Of a stretch of DNA of 64,000 nucleotides, positions 46,201 through 59,753 are shown one piece after another. A model generated the notes under the pieces. It saw only the letters and a program-made list of their open reading frames with translations, did no database searches and was not told where the DNA came from. Source of the stretch: Thozetella sp. PMI_491 (Eukaryota; Ascomycota; Sordariomycetes; Chaetosphaeriales; Chaetosphaeriaceae). The stretch covers positions 1 to 64,000 of the forward strand of contig MU270146.1 of assembly GCA_021432635.1 (NCBI GenBank). Reading direction: 5' to 3'. The position numbers were made by a program, and so were the translations under genes. The number at the start of each line of letters is the position of its first letter. Position 1 is the first letter of the stretch.

Positions 46201-49200
46201 AAGAGAGGGCCTTATTATAAGACTAGTCTTTTTATATAGTTATTATATTTATATAGCTTTAATTTAATACCTATATAGTTAGTATAGATATTATTACTCC
46301 TTAGAGTGCTTAAAATATAGCTAGTATATAGTCTAGGCTATAAAATCTAAGCGAGGCTTTTAACTAGCTAGTGGTATAGTTATTATTTAAAAAGTTTAAT
46401 AAAGCCTTTAATAATATAATAATTAAGTTATTATAAACTATACTAGTAATAAAGGGTATAAGACTTATAATAAAAAGAAAGGCTACTAAGTAAAAGTATT
46501 ATATAAAGCCTAACTTTAATAAGGTATTTATTAACCTATAAGTTATAGCTAAGGAAAGAGCTTATATAACAACTATTAGTTAGGCTAAGAGGCGTTCTTA
46601 AAGGATTACTAGTATTAGATCAACCTAAAAGTATATAGATATAGTAGAGGATAGTATTATAATTAACTTTATTTAATATAGTATGTTTTTACCTAATAGT
46701 AGCTTTTTAATCGATTTTTTTCCTTTTTATATATAGTTTTAACAAGTAGTATATAGAATAAGGGTGGTTAGTAAAGGAGGTGTCTGACTTATTTCTTTTT
46801 TATTATAAATATAACTACTCTTATAAATATATTATTATATGTTATATATTTTATAACTATGTTTAAATAACTTTACTTTATATATTTTACCTTAGTTAAT
46901 AGTCTGCCTTGTTTTTATTATAGTAAAGGTTTAAGATACTTAAATAATATACTTATTTTAATCTTTTTAGGGGTAGTTTACTATTTTTTTAATATATTAT
47001 ATAGTTAAATCACTATAGTTTTAAATATAGTTAGACTATTAATAATATTTATAGTAATATCTTTTTCTAATACTTAAAGTATTTTAAACAGGCCTTATTA
47101 CTAGTATAGGCTCTTTTACTATATTAATACTAAACTTTTTAGCATAAGTATTTATAAGAGGGTTTTATCTATATTTAATGTGTTATATATATTAATAGCT
47201 TCCCTAATATATTTTTTAATTAAGGTCTTTTATAGCTTTATTAATACCTTTTTATAAGCTCTCTTATGCTATAATTAACTTATTAAAGGTGGTAAATCTA
47301 TAAAAATCTATAGATAAGTATTAAATACTAATAATATTAATATTAGACTATTTAGTCTAGTTATTATATTAATAGTGCTTAAGACTGTTTAAAGTACCTC
47401 TTTAATACTTTCTTTATCCTTTTTAAGTATAATATTATAGGCTTTCCTTAGACTTTTATATACTTATTTAATCTTTTTAATATTATAGTATACCTTAACT
47501 AGGACCTACTAGTAAGTAATTCTTATAAGCTTTATTTCTGCCTTAAAGTAATTAAAGGTAAAGTTAATACTTAAATCTATAGTAAGAATATCTAGTAGAC
47601 CTAGATATATATTTATCTAATATCTTTTTAAGGTATTCTATATTATTTTAATAGTTATATTCTTTAAAAAGCTATTAGCCTAGAATCTTATACTTATATA
47701 AATTATATAAAGTATTAATTTACCACTTAAGTATATTATATTAACTAGGATCTTATAGTTAAAGTTAGCTTTCTTATAAAGAGTAAACTTAAAGCACTTA
47801 GGAGTACTTTTATACTTTTAATAAAAGTAGTAAAAGTAGTTTATAAGCTTAAGTATATTTATCTTAACTTTATAGCCTACTCTTATAAGGAACTTATATA
47901 TTTTACCTATAAAAAGGTAACTAAAGCATTTATATATATGTTTAAGCTTTATCTTAGTTAGAAATATTATTCTTATAAGCTTATCAATACTATCTATACT
48001 TATTCTTATTTTATCTAGGTATAACTATATATATCTCTATTTATAATATATTAAAACATATACTTTATTAGCCCTTACTAGTTTATTCCTTATATTATAT
48101 AGCTTTATAAAGAGATTATCTATATCTTTTAAATATAATAAGAATAATATAGGCGTTTCTACTATATAAAACATAATCTAGCCGATTAAAGTATTAATAA
48201 TTATAATTCCTATAGATTCTAGGGAATTTCTACTTCTAAAGTAGATATATACTTTATTAGCTTTATTCTTATTTTAAGAGATTATAAAGAGCTATTATTA
48301 AAGGGCTTAAAACTACTTTATACTAGCGGTTAACTTCTCTATAACACTAGTATTAGGTATAATACCTTAAAATATAGCTTTAAAATACTTATTAAGTATA
48401 AACACTTTATTAATATATTTCTCTTAATTAGATTAATAATAGTTTAACAATATATTCCTTATTTTTACTTATAGAGTATATTAAAATACTAAGTCTATAA
48501 GCTAGGCTATTATCTCTTATTATCAACTACTTTCCCTCTTACTCTCTTCTTTACTTAAAAGATCGTCTAGATTACTTAAATACTATTCCTTTAAAAATAT
48601 CTTATATAAAGATAGTTTTTTATATACTATAAGATATACTTTATAGCCTTACTTAAGCTTATTCTTAAAAGATTACTAGAGTTTTTATTCCTCTTTTACC
48701 TTTACTTATTTAACTTTTATATAGTTTTTAAAGTAGTAATTAATCTTTTTATAATACTAATACTTACTAGTCTATTTTCTTTTATTTAAGCTTAGCTTAT
48801 TAGTCTAAAATAATCTTAATCTCTAAAAAGAACTTTTTAAGTACTTTATTATATATTAAAACCTTTAGTTAATAAAAAAGCTTTTTATAATAAATAAATT
48901 AGTATTCTCTACTATTTAAAGTATATTATAAAGTAAGGAATAAAATTCTTTAAAACTTCTCTCTAGCTTAAAAAGGGTAATTAATAGCTCTTATATACTA
49001 GAAATAGCTTTTAACATTATATCTATAAGCTGTTGTTCTATTTAATATTTCTTACTAATAGCTTACTAGTATAACTATAACTTATTAAATAGTGTTTAAA
49101 ATACTTTTTAATTACTTTTTCTAACTATCTCTAGCTTTTCTCTTAAGATATTAAACATTAATAAGCTCTAATTATTATAGTATAGTATTTTATTTATCTT

Positions 49201-50602
49201 TATATTATAATATTATCTAATCTTTATATATAGTATAGTAAATAGGTACTCTAGATTTATATAGTTAAGAAAATACTATAGGGCTTCTCCTTTTAATATC
49301 TAATTAAATACTATATAAAGCTAAAAAAGGTAGATCTTAAGCTTTTTTAAGTATAATAAGAACTACTTCACCTTAGAATCTAATATATTATATTAAGCTC
49401 TAATTTATATATTCTTCTTCTTTTAAATCTTAAAGAATAACTATAATATACTTATATTAATCTCCTTTATTAAGGATACTAATAGGGGTAGGGATTACTA
49501 GTCTTATTCCTCCTAGTATAGATTAATCTCTTATAAGTCTTTTTATTAAATATTTCTTATTATATTTTAGCTTATAACTATTTATAGGGTCTTAGTATCT
49601 CTCTTTTACTATTAAATATATCCCTAGGGTTAGGGTTATATAAAGTAATACTATAAAAATCCTTTATTTAAGGGGTAAGTTATATAGGGTTTATACTAGG
49701 TATTTAAAGTCTTTAATTAGCTCTTAATAGCCTTAAATAAACCTATATTAAACTATTTTAATAAATCTATAAGTTATAATTAGTCTGGTTTAGATTATTA
49801 ACCTATATAGCTAGTTTATTAATTCTAGCCCTGTCCTTATAGTAAGATTTACACTAGAGATTCTTAAGCTTTTATTCTTTAAGGTCTTTACTTATCTTTA
49901 GTTTAAATTATACTTATTATACTTATAATCTCTGTTTTAATCTCTTAATAGGCTTTAATAGTTACTCTTTTATTAAAATCTTAGATTATATACTTTTATA
50001 AGATCCTTATAATTAGTCTTATTTTAGATTATTATATTAAGAGCTTTTAATCTTTTAAAAAGCTTACTAGAGATTATTTAATCTAGCTGTTTAACTCTTT
50101 AAAATACTTGGTTTACTATCTTTTAAAGTTTTTTTAATAGTAGCTTAAGAGTTTAAAGCTATAAGGTTTTATATAATTATTTATATACTTAAGTAGATAG
50201 GATACTATTTATATATTTCTTTACTCTTTTGAAGCTATTTCTAGGTTAATAAATTATAGCAGTTGTAAAGCTACCTCTTAGTTAATAATTATCTGATCTT
50301 AGATTATAAGCTATAGCTTTTCTAGGATATTAATAACCTTTGCTTTATTATACTTCTTTTAGATAAGTTTAACCTAGCAAGGAGCTATTTTTCACGTGCT
50401 AGCTATAGTATTTATATATATATAAAATAGTTGTTTTTATAATTAAGGCAAAGTCTTAATTCTTTATTTAGGGGCAGCCCTTTATCTTAATCACTTACTT
50501 TTAGAGATCTTTAATTCTGGGTTTTAAGGCGGTGATCTTTAGAAGAGTGTTTATAAGCTTTTCTTAGCTGTTTTATATTGTTTTAAAAGTAATATTAATT
50601 AG
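43270..50602 (-). pseudogene. gag-pol remnant of copia element F
   Basis: The C-terminal end of pol is recognised at about 43270-43400 on the minus strand (see element F). The remainder is placed by orientation and length only; gag should be near the right LTR. Stops are frequent in every frame. I did not identify the integrase or RT motifs individually. Confidence 0.55.
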
Positions 50603-50831
50603 TGTTTAGTAAGTGTATAAGATCTTATAAAGTAATAAAGTAAATAAACTGTGTAAATCTATATTATATATTAGTATCTATCTTATCTATATTATTCCTA
50701 AGAGCTAATAAGCTTAGGAATAACTTTTATATGCTCTTATTAATTACGTAAGAAGAATCTACGTGATTAATAGGATCTTAATACTATAGATCCTTTATAA
50801 CTTATTAGTACTGTAAATAGTTATTTTAATA
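50603..50831 (-). repeat. 5' LTR of F (right)
   Basis: 229 bp, starts TGTTTAGTAAG and keeps ACGTAAG...ACGTGATT where the left copy has ATATGAG...ATGTGATT, so the right copy is less mutated. Confidence 0.88.
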
Positions 50832-50836
50832 ATAGT

Positions 50837-51729
50837 CTTATAATATTATACTAAAGCTTTATAGCTTTAAAGATACTATATAAAGCCCTTTTACCCCTTT
50901 AAATAAGTCTTACTAGTATATTTTTCTTTAATAATAGTCTAATAGTATAATTAGTAGTATATTAGCTTAGAGATCCCTCTTTAAGACTAGTAGCTATAAG
51001 TTTAAGTCTCCCCTAGTATTAATACCTTAAAATATACTTTAATACTTATTAGTTAATAGATATTAAAGTGTATTTTAAGGCACTTTTTTACCTTATTTAA
51101 TATATAAGGTATAGCCTAATAAGTATAATAGAGATTTATAGGCTAAAAATATAGTCTTATATTAATATTAGATTTTTTACTATATTTTTAAAGCACTTAA
51201 AACACTTAAAAACAACTACTTTTTATTTATACTATATTTTCTTTATATATTATAGCCTTTAAACTTTATTTATTATTATTATATATAACCTTAACCCTTA
51301 CTATAGATATAACTAGGTATTAATAATCTAGTTAATTAAAGGCTAATTTAATATATAAATCTAAATTAGCCAGCTAATTAGCTATATTAATTAAGCTATA
51401 GATATCCCCTTATTATTATCTTTTACTAGGACAGTATTAATAAATAAGACTTCTATTAAAGCTTTAATTATCAGTCCTTTTATTAATAAAAGATAATATA
51501 AGTAAGTTTACTATAGTAGTTTAGAATTTCCACTGTTCTTTTTATCTTAAATAATAACCTTATTACTTACTAAGGATAAGCTGGGAGTAATTATACTTAA
51601 TTTAAATAGTAAGAATAGGGTTTAATATTTTTAAAGTAGGCTAGATTAGCTACTTTAAATAATAATTCTAAGTTATTAATTATAATACTTATACTAATCT
51701 GTTTTTAAGAATTATATAAAGAGAGCTAC
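50837..51729. other. AT-rich sequence between elements F and A
   Basis: Host sequence of the F and A insertions, RIP-mutated. It holds the second copy of the ~100-bp repeat (51136-51232). No gene recognised. Confidence 0.5.
51136..51232 (+). repeat. About 100-bp repeat, copy 2
   Basis: Partner of 41374-41478; see that entry. Confidence 0.5.
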
Positions 51730-52168
51730 TATTACAACTAAGGCATTAGCCACCTCCCTGTGACTGCTAACACAGCCTAGCGCTTAACTACAAGTAGTTA
51801 CAACAGGCAAAACCCCTGATAGATACCTTAGGCATTTATATAGATATTCTACTAATTAGAAAGGATTACTATAGAGTATTAAGCTCTTAGTAAGCCTAAA
51901 GCTCTTAGATCACCTAGGAGCTTTAGGCCTTTAGTAATTTAAAGTAAGCTATAAAGAGTAAGCTAGTATATAAGACTATAGTCTCTACCTAGATAGATTA
52001 GTTAGCTTTTACTCTTTAGTAATTAATCTATTCAAGCTATATTAGCTTATACTCTAGATTTTACACCCCTTAGTTGATTAATACTCCACTTATTTTTACC
52101 CTTTCTACCTTAGGAAAGAATCTCCTATATATTAAGAATATTAACCTTAAGATCTTAATATTATAATA
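51730..52168 (+). repeat. 5' LTR of A
   Basis: 439 bp, starts TATTACAACTAAGGC (from TGTTACAAC) and ends TATTATAATA. Confidence 0.92.
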
Positions 52169-52228
52169 TATTAATTACTCTCTTTTAAAGGATAAGACAA
52201 GTATAATTAACAATATTCTATAGTTAAT

Positions 52229-53330
52229 ATATCTAGTAAAAACACCCCGTCCACTAGCAGCTATAACTCCAGCAAGTCTGATAAAAAAAAGGAAAAAGCT
52301 CTTGCTTAATACAGCCTTAACTAAGAAATAAAAGATACTAATAATAGTAAAGACAACACTAAGTACAACAATATAAAAAGAGACCTAGTGTAAATAAAAA
52401 AACTTATTAATAAATTACATACTAGTACAACCTAAGTCCCTAAACTTATTAGTAAAGTCAATATATTATATACTATTACTAATATTATTATAACCCCTAT
52501 TATAAGACGTAAAAAACTTAAGCTTAACCTATTATAGACCTTTAATAACACCCTTAGACTCTTAAAAAGCTACCTAGCCTAAATAAAAGCTTATTACTAC
52601 TTTTACACTAATAGCTTTTAAAATAAAGCTAAAAAAGTAGTATATACCGCCTTATTTCTTAAAGGAAAAGTACTAGCCTAGTTTAAACTCTATCTTATAG
52701 AATTTTTTAAGAAAGGACTTACTTATATATTACGCCTAGAAACTTAAAATATATTTATATTTTATATAGGATATAAACATGCCTTAAGGTTATTATTCTA
52801 AAAACCTAATAAAAAACACTAGTAAGAATAAGACTTATACTAACTTAAATAAAAAGGATTAATAGTCTAATATATAATAGATTTCTAATAACTCTACTTA
52901 CTTTTTAACTATATAGATAAAATAAAGAAGTTTTTATTTTACTAAGGACTTAAGAGTAAAGTAAAAAATAAAGTCTTTAAACTTAATACCCTAAAAGATT
53001 TCTTATTATATATAAAAATAGTAACTTATATTAATAATTAACTATATAAATAAAAAATAGAAAAATAATAGTAAGAACTAAAATAATAAGCTAATATTAA
53101 AAGGCTTTAATAGTATAACTAGCCTAAATAATCTACTAACTAATACTAGAATTATTAAACAATAGTATATAAGATATATTTAGGACTTATAGACCTAAAT
53201 ATAGTATAGTAAAAACTAAAATAAGACTTAAAAGACGTTAAGTATTATAACTACTAGAAGAAGGGATATTATACTAATACTTATAAATAGCTAAAGAAGA
53301 TAGGTTAAAAACTAGTACCTAAAAAGTAGT
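52229..53330 (+). pseudogene. gag remnant of A
   Basis: The frame starting at ATA 52229 (from ATG) reads SSKNTPSTSSYNS and further on ALFLKGKVLA-stop-F, the retrotransposon gag core (usually FLKG-A--WF). Near 53240-53290 in the same frame is KYYNY-stop-KKGYYTNTYK, a zinc knuckle (C-x2-C-x4-H-x4-C) whose Cys and His codons have become Tyr. The product would be the capsid/nucleocapsid precursor. Confidence 0.8.
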
Positions 53331-54949
53331 TAGCTAACCTAATATAGTATAAACTAGTTTAAACCTTAAGTATAGTTATATAAAACAACCTAGCCTATAA
53401 TATTATAGACCTTAATAATACTTATACTATAATACTAATAGAAGAACTATCTCTAGATTAATATATAGCCTTAAGTAGACTAGTAATTAAAGAAGCTATA
53501 CTATACCCTAGAGTAATAATAAAAGTAAACTACTTATTATTATTAACTAGAAATAGTATAACTCTAACTATATAGAAATAAAAGCTAATTATATACTATA
53601 GACTAGACAGACTATATAAAACAGACAGAGTTAAAGCCTGTTAAAAATACTAAAGTAAGAAAGTTTACTATATTAAAAACTAAAGAGAAACAGTAATATA
53701 TACTTACTATATAAAACACCTACTCTCTTATATATTATAACCCCTAAAGTATATAAAAGAATAAGATAATAGATTAAACTATTAGCCTTAGAAATTATAT
53801 AATAACTACTTTAAAAATAAAAAAAAATATTAATTTATAAACCTAAATAATCCTAGGTATAATATATATATTAAGAATAATACCTAATATATAAAATAAG
53901 AACCTATTAATATATAGCAACCAGGAAAACTCTTATAACTAGATATTCTAATACTTGTATCTAAACAACTAGACTACCCTAAACAATACCTTATAATAAT
54001 ATATTATAATAACTAAAAAGCCTAGAAAATATAGTTAGATAACTCTTTTACTAGGACTTATATCTATAAAGGAAGTAATAAATAACTTGTCTTTTATATA
54101 CTTAAGTAATAAGGAGAAGAATTTAATAACTTACTAGAAATTAAGGAGGAATTAATAAAGGAATTATATAATATACCCCTATTTATAGTTTAAAAATACC
54201 TAGGAATTAGACTTAACCTAATCCTAAGAGGGAAATATATATTATTCCCTATAGATAGAGTCTTATATTATAACTTATTAAAAAACAACTAATAACTAAA
54301 CTATTAAGATAACCCTTAAATAAGCCCCTAATATAAACACTATAAAAACATCGCCTAGATATAATATATTATACTATATAAAGCATATATTATAGATAAA
54401 CTAAAGTATAATTTCTTCTCTATCTAATACAGGATATAATAAATTAATAATCCTTATTTATAAAAAGAAATAAAGTATTAGAAAGTAAAGGACTAATATA
54501 ATAGATAGGCTACTTTTAGGCTAAACCCCTAGTTTTTAATATACTATAAAAACAAGCTAAATATAATATAATATACCTCTATAATATATTTATACTATTA
54601 TATAAAAAAAACTATATAATAATACTAAGGAAAAGCATAAGGATATACTCTTATAAGAGAAGACCCTACTAGCTTATAAATAAAAACTATAAAAGAATAA
54701 ATTAAAGCTATAAAATATATATAAGAATAATTTATTAATATAAGACTTAAACCTTAGCTTAAAAACCCTATATAATATAAGCTATAACCTATAGATAAAA
54801 GCTAATACCTATAACTAACCCTAAGATAAAACCAGACAAAAAACAACAAATATCACCTGTAAAAAGTCAATAAGACAACCTAGAGACAAAGACTCTTATA
54901 ATAACTACTAGCTTAAATTTAAGACTATTTACCTATATATTTATTATTA

Positions 54950-57900
54950 ATAACTAATATAATATAACTATAGTAATTAATAATAGATCCTAAGAAAACT
55001 ATATATTACTAAAAGTTATTAATTAGCTACAACTACCTTAGAATAAAAAAGAATTTATATATCACTTATATACTATAGAAAAAGAATCAGCTTAGTATAA
55101 AAAGAAAGATATTATAATAAAGACTATACCCCTTTTAATATTAGCTTATAGTATATATAATAAAAAAATAACCTTTAATATTATAGAAATTAAACTATAC
55201 TACCTAATTCTAGGGATACTATAATTATAAAAGAATAACCTGAGAATTAACTAGACAACTAGCTAGATATTTTTCAGACTAATACTTAAAAAATATACCT
55301 AACTAATCTTAAAGAAAGAAATTAAAGATGTTTAAAAAGACCTAGCCTCTAGTATAACTTATATAAGATCCTTAAGTAAGCTTATAAAAAAAACCTTTAA
55401 AATATTAATAATCACTAAAGTATTTATAATAAAAACCCTAAATAAGATACTAAAAGAATACTAGAAGTATAATAAATTATTTAAAGGAATATTAGACATA
55501 GGGTTATTAAAATATAGTTAGTTTAACCACTATATACTAATTAAACTAGGAGAATAACCTAAACTATATAAAATCTATAAACTAAATAAGGAAAAACTTA
55601 TAGCCCTATAATAATACCTTAATAAAAACCTAAAGAAAGGTTATATATAACTATTAAATTTACTAATAAAATACCTAATCCTATTTATACTAAAGAAAAA
55701 TAAGGATAAAACTAGGAAATAAAAACTATATATTAACTATTAATAATTTAATAGTATTATTATCCCTAATAAAAAACTACTATCTCTAATATCTAAATTA
55801 TAAAATTAACTAATAAAAGCTATAATAATAATATACTTTAATCTTAAAGGAGCTTATAACTTAATTTAAATAATAAAAGGAGAAGAATAGAAAATAATAA
55901 TTAAAACTAAATATAGACACTATAAATACCTAGTTATACCTTTTAAACTATAAAATACCCTAGTTATATTTTAAGTTATAATTAACTATATCTTATAACC
56001 CTATATTAATAGATTCTATATTATTTACTTAAATAATATCCTTATTTACTCTAAAAATAAAATAAAATATAAATAATATATCTATACTATATTATAAGCT
56101 TTAAAAGACACTAAACTCCTAGTAAAACTAAAAAAGAGTAAGTTTTACATTAAAAAAACTATCTTCTTAAGATTTAAAATCACCCCTAGATTTATTAAGA
56201 TAAACCCTAAGAAAGTAGTAGTAATATAAGACTAGCCACTACTAGAAATAGTAAAAAAAGTATAAGCTTTCCTTAGATTTACTAATTACTACTACTACTT
56301 TATAAAAAGCTATAGTAAATTTGCCCTATTACTTACTAAGCTTATCTATAAGAAAACTAAGTTTAAATAGAATAATTAAGCTAATAAAGCTTTTAAAGCT
56401 ATTAAGTTATAGATCTTAAATAAACCTATATTTATACTTTTAGACCTAGTAAAACTATATAAAGTTAAAACTAACTCCTTAAACTTTATAATAAGAAGAT
56501 AACTTAGATAATATAATAAGAAAGAATTATTATACCTAGTCGCCTTTTTTTTAAAAAAGCTTAAAAAAATAAAAATTAACTACTAGATATATAATAAAGA
56601 ATTAATAGCTATTATTAAAGCCCTTAAAAAATAAAAGATTTACCTCTATAAAATATAACACTAAGTTATTATTTATATAGACTATAAAAATCTCACCTAT
56701 TTTATAACTAATAAAAAGCTTAATAAATAATAAATTAAATAAACTAAATTTCTCTTAGAATTTAATTTTAAAATTATATATAAAAAAAGACTAAAAAATA
56801 CTAGGGTAGATACCCTTAGCCAAAGAAAAAACTATATATAAGAATTAAAACTATATACGTAAAATATCTTAATAGTCTTAAAAGATAAAAGCTTAGGCTA
56901 GGCCCCCTAAGAGTTAAACACTACCTTTTAAATCCTCTTAGATCTTAATTAGACTAATAAGATTAAGGAAGTCTTTAATAATTAGGACTTTATAGACTTT
57001 ATATAAAATAGCCTTAGTAAAAACATAAAAAAGAAAAATAAAGTCTATTAATTTTATAAAAGGATTTATATCTTTAATACTTTATAATAAAACTTAGTAA
57101 AAGAAATATATAAAATCCTTCCCTATAGATATTAAGAAGTTATTAAAACCTTAAAATAACTATATTATATCTATAACTTCTCTAGAGCTAAGAAAATTAT
57201 AAAAGAAGTAATTAAAAAATATAATAAATATAATAAAAGTAAAATAAATTAGTATAAAATCTATAAAAAACTATAACCTTTTCTAATCCTTAAAAAGTTA
57301 TAGAGCTTAGTCTCCCTAGACTTTATTATAAAATTACTACTCTTAAAAAAACCTTTAACTAAAATATCTTTTAATAGTATCCTAGTAATTACTAATAGAC
57401 TTACTAAGTATAGATATTTTATCCTATATAAAAAAGCTAATAACACTAAAAAATTAGCCTATATATTTATAAAAAATATTATTATAAATTATAAACTACT
57501 AGATAAGTTAGTCAGTAATAAAGACAAATTATTTACCTTAAACTTTTAAAAAGTCCTTATAGCTTAACTTAAAACTAAACACTAACTATTAATAGCTTAC
57601 TATCTATAGTCTAATAAATAAATAAAAAGACTTAATTAAACTATAAAATAATACTTATACTATTATATTAACTATAAATAAGATAATTAAGTATAACTAC
57701 TACTAATTACTTAATTTACCTATAATAATACTAGATAAAAATCAACTAAGATATCCCTATTCTTTACTAACTATAGTTTTAAACTAAAAGTCTATTAAAC
57801 CCCCCTTAACTTAAAAAAAAACCTTAAAATAAGATTAAGAGTTAAAGAATTAAAAACTTTATATAAACTTATAAAAAAAAAACTAAAGTTTATCTATAAT

Positions 57901-58400
57901 AGAATAAGTAAATATACTAATTAGAAAAGGTTAAAAGGACTAACCTTTTAAAAAAGAGATAAGGTCTATCTTTTATAAAGAAATATTAAAATAATATAAC
58001 CAAGTAATAAATTAGACTTTAAAAAATTAAGACTATTTTAAATTAAAAAATAAACCAGTAAGATTATTTATAAGCTAAAACTACCTGTAATAATATAGAT
58101 ATACCTTATTTTTTATATCTTATTATTTAAATTAATACTAAGAAATACTAGATTAAATAAATATATAAAAGTTAATAAGTAACTAAAATATAAAGTTAAA
58201 AATATTATAGACTCTTATAATACTAAAGATAGATTAAAGTACCTAGTTAAATAAATAGGATATAATACTAGTAAAAATATATAAGAACCTAGTAAACACC
58301 TAAAAAATTTATAGGAGCTTATTTAATAGTTCTACTACTAAAACCCTAATCAATTAACACTAAGTTAAAACCTATTACTTTTTAATTAATTATATTAAAA
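54950..58400 (+). pseudogene. pol remnant of A: RT, RNase H, integrase, chromodomain
   Basis: One frame, different from gag, runs from about 54.95 to 58.4 kb with stops but no visible frameshift. RT (about 55480-56140): LKGAYNLI near 55850, and Y-L-N-N at 56026-56037 in place of Y-L-D-D. RNase H (about 56450-56790): YNKELIAIIKALK, YIDYKNLTYF. Integrase (about 57020-57890): SLDFIIKLP, SILVITNRLTKYRYFI, SNKDKLFT; several Asp codons are Asn. Chromodomain (58192-58362): DRLKYLVK-stop-IGYNTSKNI-stop-EP, matching YLVKW-GY--S--TWEP. The protease region upstream is too degraded to place. Confidence 0.85.
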
Positions 58401-59062
58401 GCATTTAAACCCTATACTTCCCCCATAATATACTACTTTAAAAATATCTCCTTAATAATATCCTCTTCTAAACCTATAACCCTATAAGTAAATAACTACT
58501 TGCCTTATAAATAGACTAGTTTCTTTTACTTATATAAATAGTTTAACTATATAAGTACCTTAGATAGAGATTTTTATACTATTAACACCTCTATATATTA
58601 AAGACAGATTGCCTTACCTATCTCCTCTTTTTTATGCTTTAATCTAAACTACTCTAATAAGTTTTAAGCTACTATATCAGCTAGTCAGTAAATATAACCT
58701 CTATAAACTATAAAAACACTTATAAATATTTACTACTAATAAGCTATTATATAATTTCCTAGACTTAATATAATAATAATATTTTCCCAAACAACTAGCC
58801 ACCCTATACTTTAAACCCTTTTTAAAACAATAAAAGCATAGTATATTAGACTTAACCCTGTTCTAATTAATAAATTTAGTAAAAAGATAGTATTCCTAAG
58901 TTTTATTAAAAGTAGTTTTTCATTTCTTTACACGACTAAATATCTTATTAATATATAATAATATAAAAAGGAAAAAAAAACTTAGCAACACACTAATAGA
59001 TAAATATAGATATAGGCCTACTTATAAGTTACTAAGGATATTAATATAAAAGGAAGAGCTTA

Positions 59063-59501
59063 TATTATAACTAAGGTATTAACTACCTTTTTACAACTAT
59101 TAATATAACCTAACGCTTAGCTATAAGTAATTATAATAAGTAGAACCCCTAATAAATACCTTAGGTATTTATATAGATATTCTACTAATTAGAAAGAATT
59201 ACTATAGAGTACTAAGCTCTTAATAAGCCTAGAGCTTTTAAATCACCTAGGAGCTCTAGGCCTTTAATAATTTAAAGTAAGCTATAAAGAGTAAGCTAAT
59301 ATATAAGACTATAGTCTCTACCTAGATAGATTAGTTAGCCTTTACTCTTTAGCAATTAATCTATTTAAGCTATATTAGCTTACACTTTAGATTCTACACC
59401 CTTTAGTTGATTAATGCTCCACTTGTCTCTACCCTTTCTACCTTAGAAAAGAATCTTCTATGTATTAAGAATACTAACCTTAAGATCTTAGTATTATAAC
59501 A
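59063..59501 (+). repeat. 3' LTR of A
   Basis: 439 bp, starts TATTATAACTAAGG and ends GTATTATAACA, keeping the CA terminus. Confidence 0.92.
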
Positions 59502-59753
59502 GTTACTTATTAATAGGGTCTACTTATACTACTTTATAACACACTATTTTAAAATTCTACCCTAAAAATCTGCCTAGACTATAAAAGAGCCTAATAATTA
59601 GTGCTTCTCTTTATTCTCTTAATTATTCCTTAAGCTTAAATAGTAAATAATTAATAATATAATCTATTAAGAACTTAATACTTGTGTTATTTTTATATAT
59701 TTATTTTAAGAGAATAACTAATATATTAGAGTTATACCTATAAAACAACTTAT
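59502..59753. other. AT-rich sequence between elements A and G
   Basis: Short host segment, including A's second target copy (59502-59506). Nothing else recognised. Confidence 0.5.

Larger units (their letters stand above)
41626..50831 (-). mobile_element. Ty1/copia-type LTR retrotransposon F, complete, 9.2 kb
   Basis: LTRs of 229 bp at 41626-41854 and 50603-50831, both starting TGTTTARTAAG, with perfect ATAGT duplications (41621-41625, 50832-50836). A purine tract on the minus strand adjoins the left LTR (complement CTCTTCTTTTCTTTTA, 41859-41874), so the element points left. On the minus strand near 43340-43270 the frame reads NPINTIIKALLNKALKTL then G-stop-V, matching the copia RNase H tail N-P-A-D-A-L-T-K-A-L...GWV after RIP. 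It is longer than usual copia elements; about 1.4 kb lies between the pol end and the left LTR. Inactive. Confidence 0.85.
51730..59501 (+). mobile_element. Chromovirus A, complete, 7772 bp
   Basis: Two 439-bp LTRs (51730-52168, 59063-59501). Target duplications are GCTAC (51725-51729) and GTTAC (59502-59506), differing by one C-to-T. A polypurine tract AAAAGGAAGAG (59048-59058) precedes the 3' LTR. gag and pol are recognisable on the + strand, with a C-terminal chromodomain that defines a chromovirus. This is the reference copy for B1, C, D and G. All genes are disabled by RIP-type stops. Confidence 0.93.

Noticed and set aside
57261-57446. 61-codon frame on the minus strand
   Set aside because: It is antisense to the integrase remnant of element A.
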